DNA of 27,735 nt from positions 1 to 27,735 of the forward strand of contig CAJVPJ010000348.1 of the NCBI GenBank assembly GCA_910592205.1. The letters run 5' to 3'. The stretch comes from Paraglomus occultum (taxonomy: Eukaryota; Glomeromycota; Glomeromycetes; Paraglomerales; Paraglomeraceae). Both the position numbers and the translations under genes were made by a program. The notes below the pieces were generated by a model that ran no database searches, was not told where the DNA came from, and was given only the letters and a program-made list of their open reading frames with translations. Shown here in pieces: positions 1 through 11,556 of the stretch; positions within the stretch are counted from its first letter, which is position 1; every line of letters begins with the position of its first letter.

Positions 1-74
<74 letters not shown>
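1..74. repeat. ATT trinucleotide microsatellite
   Basis: Uninterrupted TAT/ATT triplets run from the first base to about position 74. The tract begins at the window edge, so its true length is unknown. Together with the CAA tract at the right edge it suggests that the window may be a contig whose assembly stopped at simple repeats. Confidence 0.97.
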
Positions 75-75
<1 letters not shown>

Positions 76-1970
76 GGGCTTGATATATAATAATAATAGT
101 AGTGAAGCTCTTAATAAATAATTTTTGACTCTATTCTCCTAAGTAAATATATAAAACTACTCCTTGCAATTGAAACAAACGAAGCCTTAAGATAAAAACT
201 GTACTTGAAAAACTTTCAAAATGAGTATTTATTTATATCTGCATGTTACTTGGGTTGCTTTGAAATTCTTCAAACTGAATTAACTCAGTGGGAGATATCT
301 TACATCGAATTTTCAGAAGAGAATCTTTCGACGGAACATGATTTGTTTGAGGTTCGAAATGATAAAGACTTTTTTAAAACGGTTACTTGCCTTTTGCTTT
401 ATAATAATAATATCTATGTTTACGATCTGGAATGCCTTCGCCTCTAGCGCCTTTGGCACAACCCCACCTTCCTCATCTTAGACCAGCTGGGTCACCTCTA
501 TTTCTGTCGTTATATTTACAAATAGACCCACTAACCACCCTTTTACTCTGGACAACATACTTTCCTTTACTCTCCTCACTCAAATTAGGTATATCTGCGT
601 CAAATAATGTACACGAAACAAATCTAGGTACATCTCCTTCTCCCCACAATAAATCGGTCTTTAATTCTCTTCTTCCACATGAATAAACTGGGTTTAGCGA
701 GCACCTTGTTGCGATAAAAGTTCCTCGCGGTAATGGCTACTATTACGGCAAGACGTCGCGTTATCGATCACCTGATCACAAGACGTTGCAGTACACGCGA
801 CATTCTTACCAAGATCCGGTTAATTAAAAGAAATACACAATTATTTATACTTTGAAGGTCTGCATTTAGTTTGATCTTAGCATTGTCACCATCAATAATT
901 TACAGAACATAGAGTGGCTCAGAATTGGTAGCGGTAACGTCAAACAATTATCCACATTTTTTGTAGCACAATCAGAAAAACCTGTTAAAGAAACAATTAA
1001 AACTTTTCCGATGAAGAATACCAAACAAATACTATCACCGAATCCTCTTAATCTGCTGTCGCTTTGCTCGTGTCACGTTTAAAACATCGGTTAAACTTCA
1101 ACTTATGTGCGACGCTCACGAAACGCGCACAAATATAGGGGAAATCGGCGTAGCCAAATTATTAATTAATTTGTAATAAGTGTAATTCGGTTAATATTAA
1201 ATATTATTGTCTCCTGGTAATATGAGCCTTGGAGATTAGTAGCTTTCGAAAAATCGCAATGTTTTTATCAATTGTCAATTTGTTTTACACAGCAGCTTTT
1301 TTCACTATACCATAAACAAGAGCAAAAGACCACACATCCAGGTAGAAACGTCAATCGAATACTATTTTTGCCAGCAGAAATTAGGATAGGCCTTTTGAGA
1401 AAGCGACACATTAAAATGTGGCACCAATCAATACAATGGCATCAGTTCGAATCACGTGAACTTCTCGGTAGTGATGTCACTATAAGTTTTGATTGACATC
1501 TGATGTTGCTCTTCCTGTTCTACCAACATACCCAAAGGATATATCCACTTTGAGGTGTACATAATCCATCCATCATGGTAATTCACATTCAGTCTATCTC
1601 TTAGATGAACTTAGCCAAAGGAATGAGAGTAGGAAAAATAAAATATACAAGTTGACTGAGATAGAGTGAGAAACGAATAGTTTAAGCGAAATGTACGATT
1701 AAGTATTCGTTGACCAAGAGCCTGCAATACGGAAAAGATGTTGATTTTGAAAGACGTTGATCGATGCAGCATGTTAAGAACATGATTCATGACATCTTTC
1801 AAACTATCCTATTCTTGTACTGTGTAATGGCCAGATTAGCTTTATGTGAAGGGGGCATCAACAAACATTAAATCTGATCGGAACAAAAAACGTCATTTCT
1901 CACTCAGTGATCCCAATTTCTCCCTTTCACGTTTGCTTTCAATTACCCCATGATGCATTTTTTTTCGTAG
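75..1970. other. Left intergenic region, mostly unexplained
   Basis: No recognised gene lies between the microsatellite and the first certain RPL11 exon. An 80-codon open frame at 205-447 (+) has no family I recognise. The 430-830 stretch is open on both strands and is listed separately. From about 830 to 1970 the sequence is AT-rich with only short open frames; it should contain the RPL11 promoter, 5' UTR and first exon. Confidence 0.5.
473..736 (-). pseudogene. Candidate exon or gene relic, unidentified
   Basis: On the minus strand a frame stays open for 87 codons, from just after a TAG at 737-739 to a TGA at 473-475. The same frame continues past this single TGA to a TAA at 383-385 with an R/G/K-rich translation (WGCAKGARGEGIPDRK). 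The amino-acid composition is balanced and protein-like, but there is no start codon or clear splice context and I recognise no family. The opposite strand is also nearly open (432-827, with a single TAA at 684-686), so one of the two is an antisense shadow. It could be an exon, a decayed gene, or chance. Confidence 0.22.
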
Positions 1971-2606
1971 GTCCCTCCAACGGAAGGAAAGGCGCCACAC
2001 ACAAATGTAATGCGAGAACTTCGAATCGAGAAACTCGTTCTCAACATCTGCGTTGGAGAATCAGGTGATCGTCTGACTCGTGCTGCGAAAGTGCTCGAGA
2101 ATCTCACGGGCCAACCGCCGGTCTACTCAAAAGCGCGATATACCGTCCGTTCGTTTGGTATCCGCCGTAATGAAAAGATTGCAGTCCATGTTACGGTCCG
2201 CGGACCCAAGGCAGAAGAGATTTTAGAGCGTGGATTAAAAGTAAAAGAGTACGAGTTGAAACGAAGCAACTTCTCGGATACCGGTAATTTCGGTTTTGGT
2301 ATTCAGGAACATATTGATTTGGGAATTAAATATGATCCGAGTATCGGCATTTATGGTATGGATTTCTATGTGGTGATGGGCCGTCCGGGAGCACGAGTCT
2401 CGAGACGACGAAGAGCAAGGAGAAAGATTGGATTCAATCATCGAGTTACTAAAGAGGAGACTGTTAAATGGTTTAAGCAGAGGGTAAGTTGTTGGAATTG
2501 GGAATTGAGATGGGGGATGAAATATTACGAGAAATTGTATGTAGGCGATCTTCTAATGATTTGGTTTTTGTCTTTGTAGTTCGATGGTATCGTGCTCAAT
2601 CGCTAG
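1971..2606 (+). CDS. RPL11: 60S ribosomal protein L11 (uL5), first exon unresolved
   Basis: Large-subunit ribosomal protein uL5, which binds 5S rRNA in the central protuberance of the cytosolic 60S subunit. Exons read 1971-2483 and 2580-2606; the 96-nt intron 2484-2579 has GTAAGT and TTTGTAG ends and is phase 0. The translation carries hallmark uL5 runs such as [36 protein letters not shown] and [19 protein letters not shown], and ends [13 protein letters not shown]. The last nine codons lie on a separate exon, and reading through the intron gives a false C-terminus. The 179 codons seen compare with about 174-178 residues in yeast and human. An AG acceptor with an extended T tract precedes 1971, and the in-frame codon just upstream is TAG, so the initiator must lie on an upstream exon. 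An ATG followed directly by GTAATT at 1575-1577 is a possible one-codon first exon. The internal ATG at 2010 is the conserved MREL and is a weaker start choice. An AATAAA lies at 2649-2654. Confidence 0.96.
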
Positions 2607-2867
2607 TTATCCATTTAGTTGCTAATCGATCAGGTGGTTTCGATGAACAATAAAACTATAAAAATTAAACATATTAATGGATTTCATTACATGTATTGGA
2701 TAGCTGGAATATTAAATATGCCACGGTTATTATTATTATATTATTATTATTTTTCGAGCTGAAAGTGTACATAATTAACTCTATAATTGTACCGACTACT
2801 ACAACTATCATTAATATGTTGTCGTATCAACTTTCGTTTTGACACATCTATTGTCCGCTAATTCTTG

Positions 2868-4331
2868 CTAGTGTTGTAATCGGTTGTCTCCACCAGAATT
2901 ATATCCTCTTCCCGATCTAAGGCACTTGTTAGCAAAATGTCCCTTTTGACCACATTTGAAACATGTAACCTCTGACAATGGACGAAATCCAGCATAATGT
3001 TGCTGTTGCTGCTGATGCTGTTGCTGTGGCTGTTGTTGCTGCTGATACTGTTGCTGCTGGTGGTGCTGCTGCTGTTGCGGATGTTGCGGATGTTGCGAAT
3101 GTTGTTGATGTTGTTGCTGCTGTTGTATTTGCTGTTGGGGATGCTGCTGTTGTTGCTGATGCTGCTGTTGTTGATGGTGATGTTGATGATGATGGTGAGC
3201 GTGCTGTATAAACGAGCCATAAGCAATTAATTATAGTTACAAAATGTGAGAATATTCTATGTTTAAGATAATAAATACCTCTTCGAGTTCAACACCTCTC
3301 ATCATGTCATCTTCAGTCCCGTCAAAATCGCGTTGTACGCTTGGAAGTTCATACTTAGGACTATGTGCAAGTGAGAAATAATAAAAGATATGACAAACAG
3401 TGAACACGCATATTCTGGGATATGTAGATCTTTGACCAATATTTTAATACCTACTGTCCATTTGGGCACTCGGGTCCTTTCGGACAAAATCCGGATAGAT
3501 AAGCCTGACATAAAACCTTTCTCACATGTTTGTGACGACAATTGGGACCTAAAGATTTACAAGGGCAATCAAAGAGTATATTGACAATCTATGGTCGCTG
3601 TTGATAATATTGTCATTTTTCATAATTGCGTGCATCCAAATTGAACCAGGATTATATCATAGTGTGTCATAACCATCTCACATTCCTGATATTCCGTAAT
3701 ACTACATTCATAATTTGCCAAACGTACTCACCATGCTTGCAGAATCCTCTCGCGTACCATGCGCATTCTTTGATCTTGCTCTCGGGATCAATATGTAAAT
3801 ACATGCAATCCTCATTACTACATTCCCCATATCGTGAATAAAACCAACATTCGGGCATTTTGCGCATATTAAATTCATGAAGAAATTCACACTGATCCCC
3901 CTTCTTGCATAATCCGCGAAGCCAATGTTTACAGACGACAGCTTTTTCTCTTGAATTGTTCGAATGTTTATATTCACATTTTGGGCCCTTGGTACACGTT
4001 CCACGTATGTAGAACTGACAAACTTGGTCTACGTTTGGTTTTAATTCAATGAAAAAAAGATTGTTATTGGAATTGGGAATTGGTAAAAAAAAAGATCGTT
4101 TATTGAATCTAATTGTTTACATGACACTTCTAAAGTCTTATTCATATAATAATTTTCAGTTCGATGCGTTATTATAAACACGCTCCTTGAGTCTTTATTG
4201 TTACTGTTCGATCACCACTCACCAGTACCATTTAATCCTAACCCTATTTCTGTCTTAACATAATCCTCAAAATCAAAAGAAACTCCTCTGTAATCATTCG
4301 AGAAGAAGTCTTTCAGAATTGTAGTCTCCAT
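2868..4331 (-). CDS. YTH1: Cleavage and polyadenylation factor subunit CPSF4 (Yth1), CCCH zinc-finger protein
   Basis: Component of the pre-mRNA 3'-end processing complex in the nucleus; this family recognises the polyadenylation signal. Five exons join as complement(2868-3203, 3279-3360, 3455-3548, 3732-4028, 4223-4331), giving 305 residues with phases agreeing at every junction. Exon 1 encodes the conserved acidic N-terminus ([17 protein letters not shown]). Five CCCH fingers follow: CQFYIRGTC..., [53 protein letters not shown]... and [15 protein letters not shown].... The final His of finger five is built across the exon 3/4 splice. The C-terminus has a CCHC zinc knuckle ([14 protein letters not shown]), present in animal CPSF30 and absent from yeast Yth1. 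About 65 residues rich in Gln and His separate the fingers from the knuckle; this is an expanded low-complexity insertion. Its 3' end faces RPL11 only 261 bp away. Confidence 0.95.
2990..3203 (-). repeat. Imperfect CAG/CAA/CAT repeat encoding a Q/H-rich tract
   Basis: On the coding (minus) strand of CPSF4 exon 5, CAG, CAA and CAT/CAC codons alternate with occasional CCG/CCC, giving Gln/His runs broken by Pro, Tyr, Ile and Ser. Mixed synonymous codons mean this is an interrupted, not a pure, triplet expansion. The opposite strand yields artefactual Leu- or Ala/Val-rich open frames here. Confidence 0.9.
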
Positions 4332-6848
4332 TTTCCAGGGTTTGACTATTACTTCGTTTGAGAACTGAGAGTAACACGTAGAGGTAAGTCTCACCCACAT
4401 TGACGTTTCTCATAACTTTGCAAATAGATCAGAACATGTTAATATGCTTACACGAAGGGTGAACAGCGCCTGGCCTGGTTCTATGACGTTGAGAAGTGCG
4501 TAATGTCAACCATTATATTTACAGTCACATGACATTGATTTTCCTGTAACACTGAATTTAGAGTTATCCCAATTTGGTAATGGGAAGAAGTTCACTGAAT
4601 ATTCGAATCCCGTTCAATATCACAAGAGTTCGTTAATCAAGAGAACCGTGTAGACATTTAAACATATGAAAAATACAATAGTTTTTGATTAACAATTGTT
4701 TAGATTAAACTATTGTAAATAAACATATTTCTTCCTTCAAAGAAGTGCGCAAGATTTTATATAGTAAATAAGCTTACCCAATAGTTTAATATAATTGTTC
4801 TAGCATGCCTCAATAGTAACGCTTTTTTGTTAAATATTATAATAGACTATATTTTGGTTTCTATACGCTTTTTCAAAATTTAATATCTAATATCGTTGCT
4901 TACTAGAGCATTACCATTAATAATAATACCATTTACATACTGTAAAAGAGATTTTTTCAATCAATATTTTACAGTAAAGCGCACTATTTATCAATACCTG
5001 TAACCGATGCATTAATCTCGTTAATATTACTGAGTTCTCAATATGACTAAAGTGCTCAATCCGCAGAGTAACAGTTATCACAATGCACACAATTTGAGTG
5101 GCGTATTTTGAGTATTACCACGTATAAACGGATAATATCATATGAAACTACAACCATTAGCACACAAGAATAACATACCTTATTGTTTAATTGTGCTCTG
5201 CATAAAGTGTTGCTAATTCGTGTTATATTAATTGCATAGCGCGTGAAAATATAGCAAAAAAATTCTGGCAATGGATTTCATTAATATACATGTACTCTCT
5301 CTTATCAAGTACTCTTCTTACGTCAAAATACCCTCGAACTAAGTACCCCGTGTACTTTGGCCAGAAAAATACGGTAGACGTGAGTCACTCAGAGTAAAGT
5401 ATTTATTAATTAATCTTTCTCCACTTGTCGGGCTAACTACAGCGGGAAAGCGTTTAGCAATTGGCCTTGGGATTTATATTTAACTCTTTCAATCGTGGCT
5501 TAGTCACCTCGTAAAATTATTAACACGGAATAAAAATAGAAGAAAACTCCTTATCTTAAAATCGGCCCTAATTATACTCACAATGTTTTTAAATTACCGA
5601 TTGTATAATGCGAATTTTCGATTGTCAATTACACTGTAGCTGTGTCTCTATCATTTATCTATGGAATTAGTTTCGATATGATATGTGTACATGCAGCAAT
5701 CAACAATCGTATTCAACCAATTCTGAGAATGTGGAACCCCGTAATGTTTTACAACAAGAAGTAAGTAATTAAAAGTGTCGGCTTAAAAAAGATTAGCATT
5801 GCTTCAGCGCCAATGATAAATGAAATAGCTTATAATTAATGATGTGGAAGATGCCCAAATTACTAAGTTGGATTTTTTTCAAACGAAGGTTGCTTGAACC
5901 CAATTGTATCGACAACAACTGATTGTCACTCTCGAGATTTCGGCTTCTCATTATTATAAAATGGCTCTTAATTATTAGGCCGGTTGCAATTCTTACTACA
6001 AAATATAAATGCCACGTTTTCAGTCCCTTATATGATATCATGTGCAACATGTATATTCTTTCGTTATTGGTTGTTACAGATTAAGATAGACATTGTAACT
6101 CTGAACAAAGCAGTAAGCGCGCAAATATAACATTAATAGTCACCATATTAATGATAATAATCACGAGCACTAGTAATTAGTTTCATATTAATCGGGTAAG
6201 TTTTGTGTTGATGTTGATCAGTTAACAAACAAATAATATCGTTTCCGAATAAGTTTACTGGTTTTGAAAGGGTTCTAAAGCAAATTGAATGATCTGCTTT
6301 GCTGGTCGATCATCACAATCAACTTAATGTTATTATAAATATTTATACCCGGATTAATAAAATTGGTAATGAGAACGTACCAATGGGGAAATAACCGACC
6401 AACAAAAAAGCTGTTTATGATAGAATATATATGCGAAGACACACAAAAAGGTACTCTGAATCAATAACCGCAAAGCGATTTGAAATGAGGTTGATCATAA
6501 CGTCAAGAGAGAAAAAAGTAATCTTACTAATGTGATTCGGAAAGAGACAACGCCAAACGAGATCAATCTGAAAAAGCAAGTTAAAATGCTATTTCTATCC
6601 AACCTTATACAAACTACCGCGACACTTTATGAAAACTTTGAATAATCAATTGAATATATAAAACTGCGCCACTCGAACCCTGGAATTTGTTTCCATATTT
6701 ATGTACCGTCCCACTCACATGACTATCGAACATGGTCAACGTCTGTTCTTCAACAACATTGTTTTGATTTCCACATCCTCGTTTGTACTTTATATTTATT
6801 ACACAGTTATACTTTCACTCTTTAACGTTATAACTCCTACCGTCAGCT
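4332..6848. other. 2.5-kb gene-poor region between CPSF4 and DOT1
   Basis: The 5' ends of CPSF4 (-) and DOT1 (+) face away from each other across this stretch, so it should hold both promoters. It is AT-rich, all open frames are short (longest about 85 codons) and none resembles a known family. I saw no tRNA cloverleaf, transposase motif or long repeat. A short U6-like string near 5788 was judged insufficient. Confidence 0.55.
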
Positions 6849-9416
6849 ATGGATTATATCAACTGGCTCAGCAATGACTGGAAGGCACTAGAGAGCAGCG
6901 TCAGGGACAGACGCGCGGAAGATACTACCACCAAACCTACCACTATCCACACCAAGTCTCTCTCGACTCGACAACCAGACAGCATATTAGATCGTAACTC
7001 TCATATTTCTCAAACTGCGCGCCTAGCTAAGGCTCGAGCGGAGAGAAAACCTGCCTCACCCACTTACGCAGAGCGACAAAGTGGAACACGCTCAGAAAAC
7101 AGAGTGGTAAAAAAGTTGACGGAGGAGCAAGAGGGAGAGAAGAGCGTCACGGAGACTACTATTCCCCCAACACCCTCAAAAGCGACTATGGAGTCTCTCC
7201 AGTACAAAATATTGGATCAGAAGCACACAAAAAGACTCCGTAGAGGTGGTGAGAGCGACAGTGAGAGTACTGTGAGTGACGAAGTTAGTCTAACCGTCCC
7301 GAAAAAGAGTGAAAGCAATTCTCGTCGTAATCAGCTAGACATTCTCCCAAATGGAACGTCTCGATCAAGGAATCACCCAACTCCTCCGAGAAGCGTAGAA
7401 GTCGGAACTGAAGAAGAAGATAACGATGAGTACGACATTGACCCGTCCAGGAACGATCAAATAAAGGAGAATCAAGATAATGGTCTTGTAAAGAAATTGA
7501 AGATGTCTTCTTCAAAGAGTAAAAAGCGTGAGGATGTGTCACAAGCTAATCGTTATAGATCAACACGGATCAACGGACTTATTGATGACGACTCATCGCG
7601 TGATTCAAATAGCGATAATCAATTAAAAAACAAAGGTTTAGAGAAGAAGATTAACAGACTGAAAAAATCAAAGGGAAAGATAATGAGTCCGTCTACTTCG
7701 TCTTCGGCTTCTCTCGATGACGATGGTTCATCGTCTTCATCCGTTGTACCACTGCGAAAGCGCAACAAGCGAAACCCTCCAACTAGAGAAAAACACAAAA
7801 AACCTCGAATAGAATCTAAGAAGGATCTTATTGTTATTCCAATTGGCGACGGTATAACGTTCAAGAATTGCAGCGAGGCAGTATGGGCGATGAGGGATGA
7901 CTATGTATCTTGTAAGCTTCGTACGAGAAGAATATTATGTGTTAGCAGGATTATGCTTGGATGGTAGTATATAATATGAATATATTTACGATGCGTGTTA
8001 GGGGAAAATCTGGATGCAGGTTGTCAAGATGGTACTTTGCCGAACCAGTCCGATGATAAGTCTAGTAGTAGACATCGGTTTGTCGAAGTCTCGTTAGAGT
8101 ATCCTGCGAATGGTGTCCAAGAAATGTAAGTTAGAACCTCTCGTGGTATGTCTCGCTTGATTTGTGTCGAAATGCATGATAACTACATTTTCCCTCGTAG
8201 TTTCTGGATTGCTGACCCGCGAGACCCTGCAAATGCTTATGATCCAGCAGAAGATCTTCTTGATACTGTCCGTATTATAGCAGAGAAATACGTAAAAGAT
8301 AAATCTGCGCGGGAAGAATATTTATGGTGTGACAAGGTGAATAGTCGAACTCCTGTCTATAGGATAAGGAGAGCAAAAGGCCGACGGGACCCAGTTTTAA
8401 TGGATGAAGCGGTTAGGGCATTTAATTCGGCGTTTAGGAAATTGAAGGACGAAGGGAAAGTAGCAAGAACAAAAGGAGATAAAGATCTTTTGCGTCATGT
8501 TTTGTTTCAAGCATATAGTAGAGTTGTATCACCTGAAGTTGACATGCTCAAGGGGAAGCGTATGTTTACAAATTTATATGCACATGCCCTAATTCAACGG
8601 GGCTATTCTACTTGATTCACTTACATTTTATTTATTTATTTATCGTTAATCCTTCCGTAATCGTCTTATTGCATTCAGTCGCATCCGAGACGTATGGAGA
8701 AATTCTATTTCCATTCATTGATGATATCATAATAAGAACAAATCTTAAGAAAAAGCACAAGTTTATCGACTTAGGTTGTGGTGTTGGAAATGTCTTGCTA
8801 CAAGTTGCTGGTGAGACTTGTGCAGACTCGTGGGGAATAGAACTACGACATGAGTGTGTTATGCTGGCAAATGCACAACTTGCAGAGTTTAAAGCTAGAA
8901 TGAGGTATGCCATTCTTTATAAATGTTCTTTGTGAGATTACTCATTGCTGAGTACTGTACTGGACCGAAATAACCTTTTTGTTAGGGCATACGGACTGTC
9001 TCATGGAAATGTGACAATCGTAGAAGGAGATTTTACGAAATATCCCAATCTGAATGAACGAATAAGAGAGGCTGACGTCGTGTTTGTCAACAACTACAAA
9101 TTTAGTCCTGAATTGAACGTCTGCCTCATTGATCACTTCTTAGATTTAAAGGATGGTGCTCAAATTGTCAGTTTAGTACCATTCACTGCTGGTAGAAAGG
9201 CTAATTACCAACATCAGTCACTGGATTCTATAAGTAAAACTGTAAAGACACCTTATTCTTCGTTCTGGATAAGTTGGGGAGGAGCAGATGCCTTTTACTA
9301 CAGTAAGTATACGTTGTTAAAATGACAGTATACTTTATGAATTGGGTATGATTAGCTAATGTTTGGTTATTTTGACAGTAACAACCATCAAGAGAGACAA
9401 TAGTATGCATTCATAA
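6849..9416 (+). CDS. DOT1: Histone H3 lysine-79 methyltransferase Dot1
   Basis: SAM-dependent lysine methyltransferase of the DOT1 family, which modifies H3K79 on the nucleosome surface. Six exons join 6849-7911, 8002-8125, 8201-8559, 8679-8904, 8986-9302 and 9379-9416, giving 708 residues with consistent phases (1,2,1,2,1). Residues 1 to about 390 are low-complexity, Ser/Lys/Arg-rich and probably disordered, typical of a DNA- or nucleosome-contacting tail. The catalytic DOT1 domain fills about 395-705: SETYGE near 518, SAM motif I DLGCGVGNVLLQ near 546, WGIELRHECVMLANAQ near 566, VVFVNNYKFSPELN (the NNF-like substrate/SAM motif) near 626, and WISWGGADAFYYITTIKR at the end, matching the family C-terminus. 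The ATG at 6849 follows a pyrimidine-rich leader and gives the longest frame. An AATAAA lies at 9420-9425, just after the stop. All introns are 75-119 nt. Confidence 0.94.
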
Positions 9417-9987
9417 ATTAATAAAGGCTGTGGAAATATACTATTTAAATCCGAAGGTTATTTTGACTAACAATCCCAGTGCCAGTCCAGTGGTTAAACA
9501 TGGTGAACAGCAACGGTAGAACTTAATAGTAGGGTTACGTATTAGTATGCGTTTAGTGCTTTTATTAGTTTAATAAGAAATGAAAGTTAATAGAAGATAA
9601 ATAGATTCAAAGGTATTAGTACGGAAGGCGGTGTACAACGTAGTTCACCGATCATCACACGATGTAGATAACTAGGATGAAATCGTAATTCACAAGTTTA
9701 CATATTAACTTTTATTAAAATTTACTTTAATATATCTTGTTGGCATTCCTCTAGATTTTAAAACGGCTTATTCGTCGAGGCATGATTTCTACTAGCTTTG
9801 CTAGAACAAGTGCTTCGATATTTAAGCCATCATCCACGTTTGTGAAGAATCTAGATTCGCTATGAATGCTAATAAATAATCTGCTAATATACTCTCTCCC
9901 AGTAACACCTGCCTCAAGCATGACCGAAGGTCCGATCTTAACGAACAATAAACAAATAAATAAACGCCATCTTTCGCGTGTTCACGT
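9417..9987. other. Convergent 3' intergenic region between DOT1 and RAS
   Basis: This separates the 3' ends of DOT1 (+) and the Ras gene (-). It holds the AATAAA at 9420-9425 for DOT1 and presumably the Ras 3' UTR. A 65-codon minus-strand frame (9751-9948) has no recognised homology and is probably chance. I see no other structure. Confidence 0.5.
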
Positions 9988-11070
9988 TCACAGGATTACA
10001 CAGCAGCATCCGCTGTCATCCTCTCCGGCCGCAAATTCAGTGCCATTTCCAGGCCCGTTCAGAGCCGGACGACCGGCATACTGCTGATCCTTGTTATATC
10101 GCCTGATTTCGCGGACAAGATTATAGAAGGCTTCATCGACATTAATCCGCTGCTTCGCAGAAGTTTCGATGAATCTGCAACCAAAATGCTTCGCAAGTTC
10201 TCGTCCCTCTGTGGTTGCAAATAATCAACGAAAGGAGGCTTTATTATCTAGTATCGTAGAGATTAAATTCTTCATAATCCATTAGAAATCTTACTAACCA
10301 TGTCCAGACACTTGTCTCTCCATCTCCAAATCGCATTTGTTAGCAACAACAATTATGGGGAAATAGTCTTTGTCTTTTACTCGAAGAATTTGCTGATGGA
10401 AGGCTGTAATTTCTTCAAAAGAATTACGGGATGTAATAGAGTATACGAGAAGGAATCCTTCACCGGTGCGCATGTATTGCTCACGCATAGCGCTGTATTC
10501 CTCTTGACCAGCAGTGTCCAAAACATCCAGTAATGCGACCTCGTCATCAATAATACATTGTTTGCGGTATGAGTCTGCGGAAAACACGATAATTAGTAAT
10601 ATAACGAATAAGCGGCGCAGTAATATTTTATCCCGCAAACTTTTAAACTCTAAATGATTAAAACCCAAGTTTCTGTAAAATTCAACCTATTCATTATCTT
10701 TAAATTCTTCCCTGCCGCGTACCTTCTATAGTAGGATCATATTCGTCAATGAAATGCGATTGGATAAACTGAATTGTCAAAGCGGATTTGCCAACACCTA
10801 AGCGGTAGCAATAAAGATTAACTTAGACAAGAGTGCACCGGGAACAACTATTTTGCAGAAGCAACTGTTGCATAAGGTGCGAGTGGGAGATGACGGAGGT
10901 TAGAAAGATGAGTAAACCTAACTCATCCGACAACAGTTTCCGCCCTACTGCCAGACTACCTTGACGCAATGGAAGATTGTCTAGACGCAATACACGATCA
11001 CAAGGATAAACATACCACCACCCCCAACAACGACAAGTTTATATTCCCTTAGAAACTGGGCTTTCGACAT
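9988..11070 (-). CDS. RAS1: Ras-family small GTPase (Ras1-like)
   Basis: GTP-binding molecular switch acting at membranes, in fungi upstream of cAMP/PKA or MAP-kinase signalling. Four exons join as complement(9988-10208, 10299-10574, 10723-10797, 11016-11070), giving 208 residues; all three introns are phase 1. Motifs in order: [23 protein letters not shown] (given in parts: start MSKAQFL, P-loop GGGGVGKS at 16-23), effector region [23 protein letters not shown] (with the catalytic Gln), NKCD, and ETSAK. The position equal to human Gly12 is Gly, so the P-loop is wild type. The C-terminus SGCCCVIL is a CaaX box with adjacent cysteines suited to palmitoylation. Leu at the last position predicts geranylgeranylation. 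The P-loop is split by the first intron (218 nt) and the effector region by the second, so simple ORF finding shows only the middle. It is divergent with VAM7. Confidence 0.96.
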
Positions 11071-11556
11071 AATGTACGAATTATACTAAATACTAGATAG
11101 CGAATTGGTCGTGCTATAAAAACTTTTGCCCCTCTATGAAGTTTGACAGGATAGTAATGGAAGTCAGTAGGGATGTATTTCAAAAGAGAGAATATTAAAG
11201 AAACTGAAGAGAATATAGGTAGGAGGGGGGGGCAAATAGTAATAGTCTGAATTTGGCTCTGAAGAAGTGTTGCAAAGAGTCCCGACAAAGGGACAAATTT
11301 ATCTGTGTACACTTCAGAATTTCAAAATGGTAAACCAATCCAAGGTGACGTCTGTCATGACGTAGATGTGGTACACGGTCGGCGTGCATAAAGGAGTTTT
11401 CTCAGCAGATTGTTTTCATCTTTTTGATTCAATCTCTTGTGCTGATTAATTGATTTTCTGTTTGATACTTTAGAAAGTACGCTCTCGATACTACGTATAT
11501 TACTATTGCTTACGATATTGCCAAGTATAACATATTGCTCTAGCATATAGAAAATA
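11071..11556. promoter_or_regulatory. Divergent RAS/VAM7 promoter region
   Basis: This 486-bp interval separates the start codons of the Ras gene (-) and VAM7 (+), so both promoters should lie in it. It holds a TGACGTC at 11346-11352 and a TGACGT at 11358-11363, two near-CRE sites close together, plus a CCAAT at 11335 or so. Short open frames here look random. Function is inferred from position only. Confidence 0.5.

Noticed and set aside
205-447. 80-codon open frame near the left edge
   Set aside because: Composition is plausible but there is no recognised family, no splice continuation and no promoter evidence; not enough to call a gene.
2978-3230. Plus-strand Ala/Val- and Leu-rich open frames
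   Set aside because: These are antisense readings of the CAG/CAA/CAT repeat in CPSF4 exon 5.
5787-5820. U6 snRNA-like string (AGATTAGCAT followed by partly matching bases)
   Set aside because: Ten bases match U6 exactly and several following bases agree, but the invariant ACAGAGA box is missing and the 5' stem-loop is not present. At most it is a U6-derived relic; chance is likely.
10300-10533. Plus-strand open frame across the Ras gene
   Set aside because: It is the antisense shadow of Ras exon 3, which carries DTAGQEE and NKCD on the minus strand.
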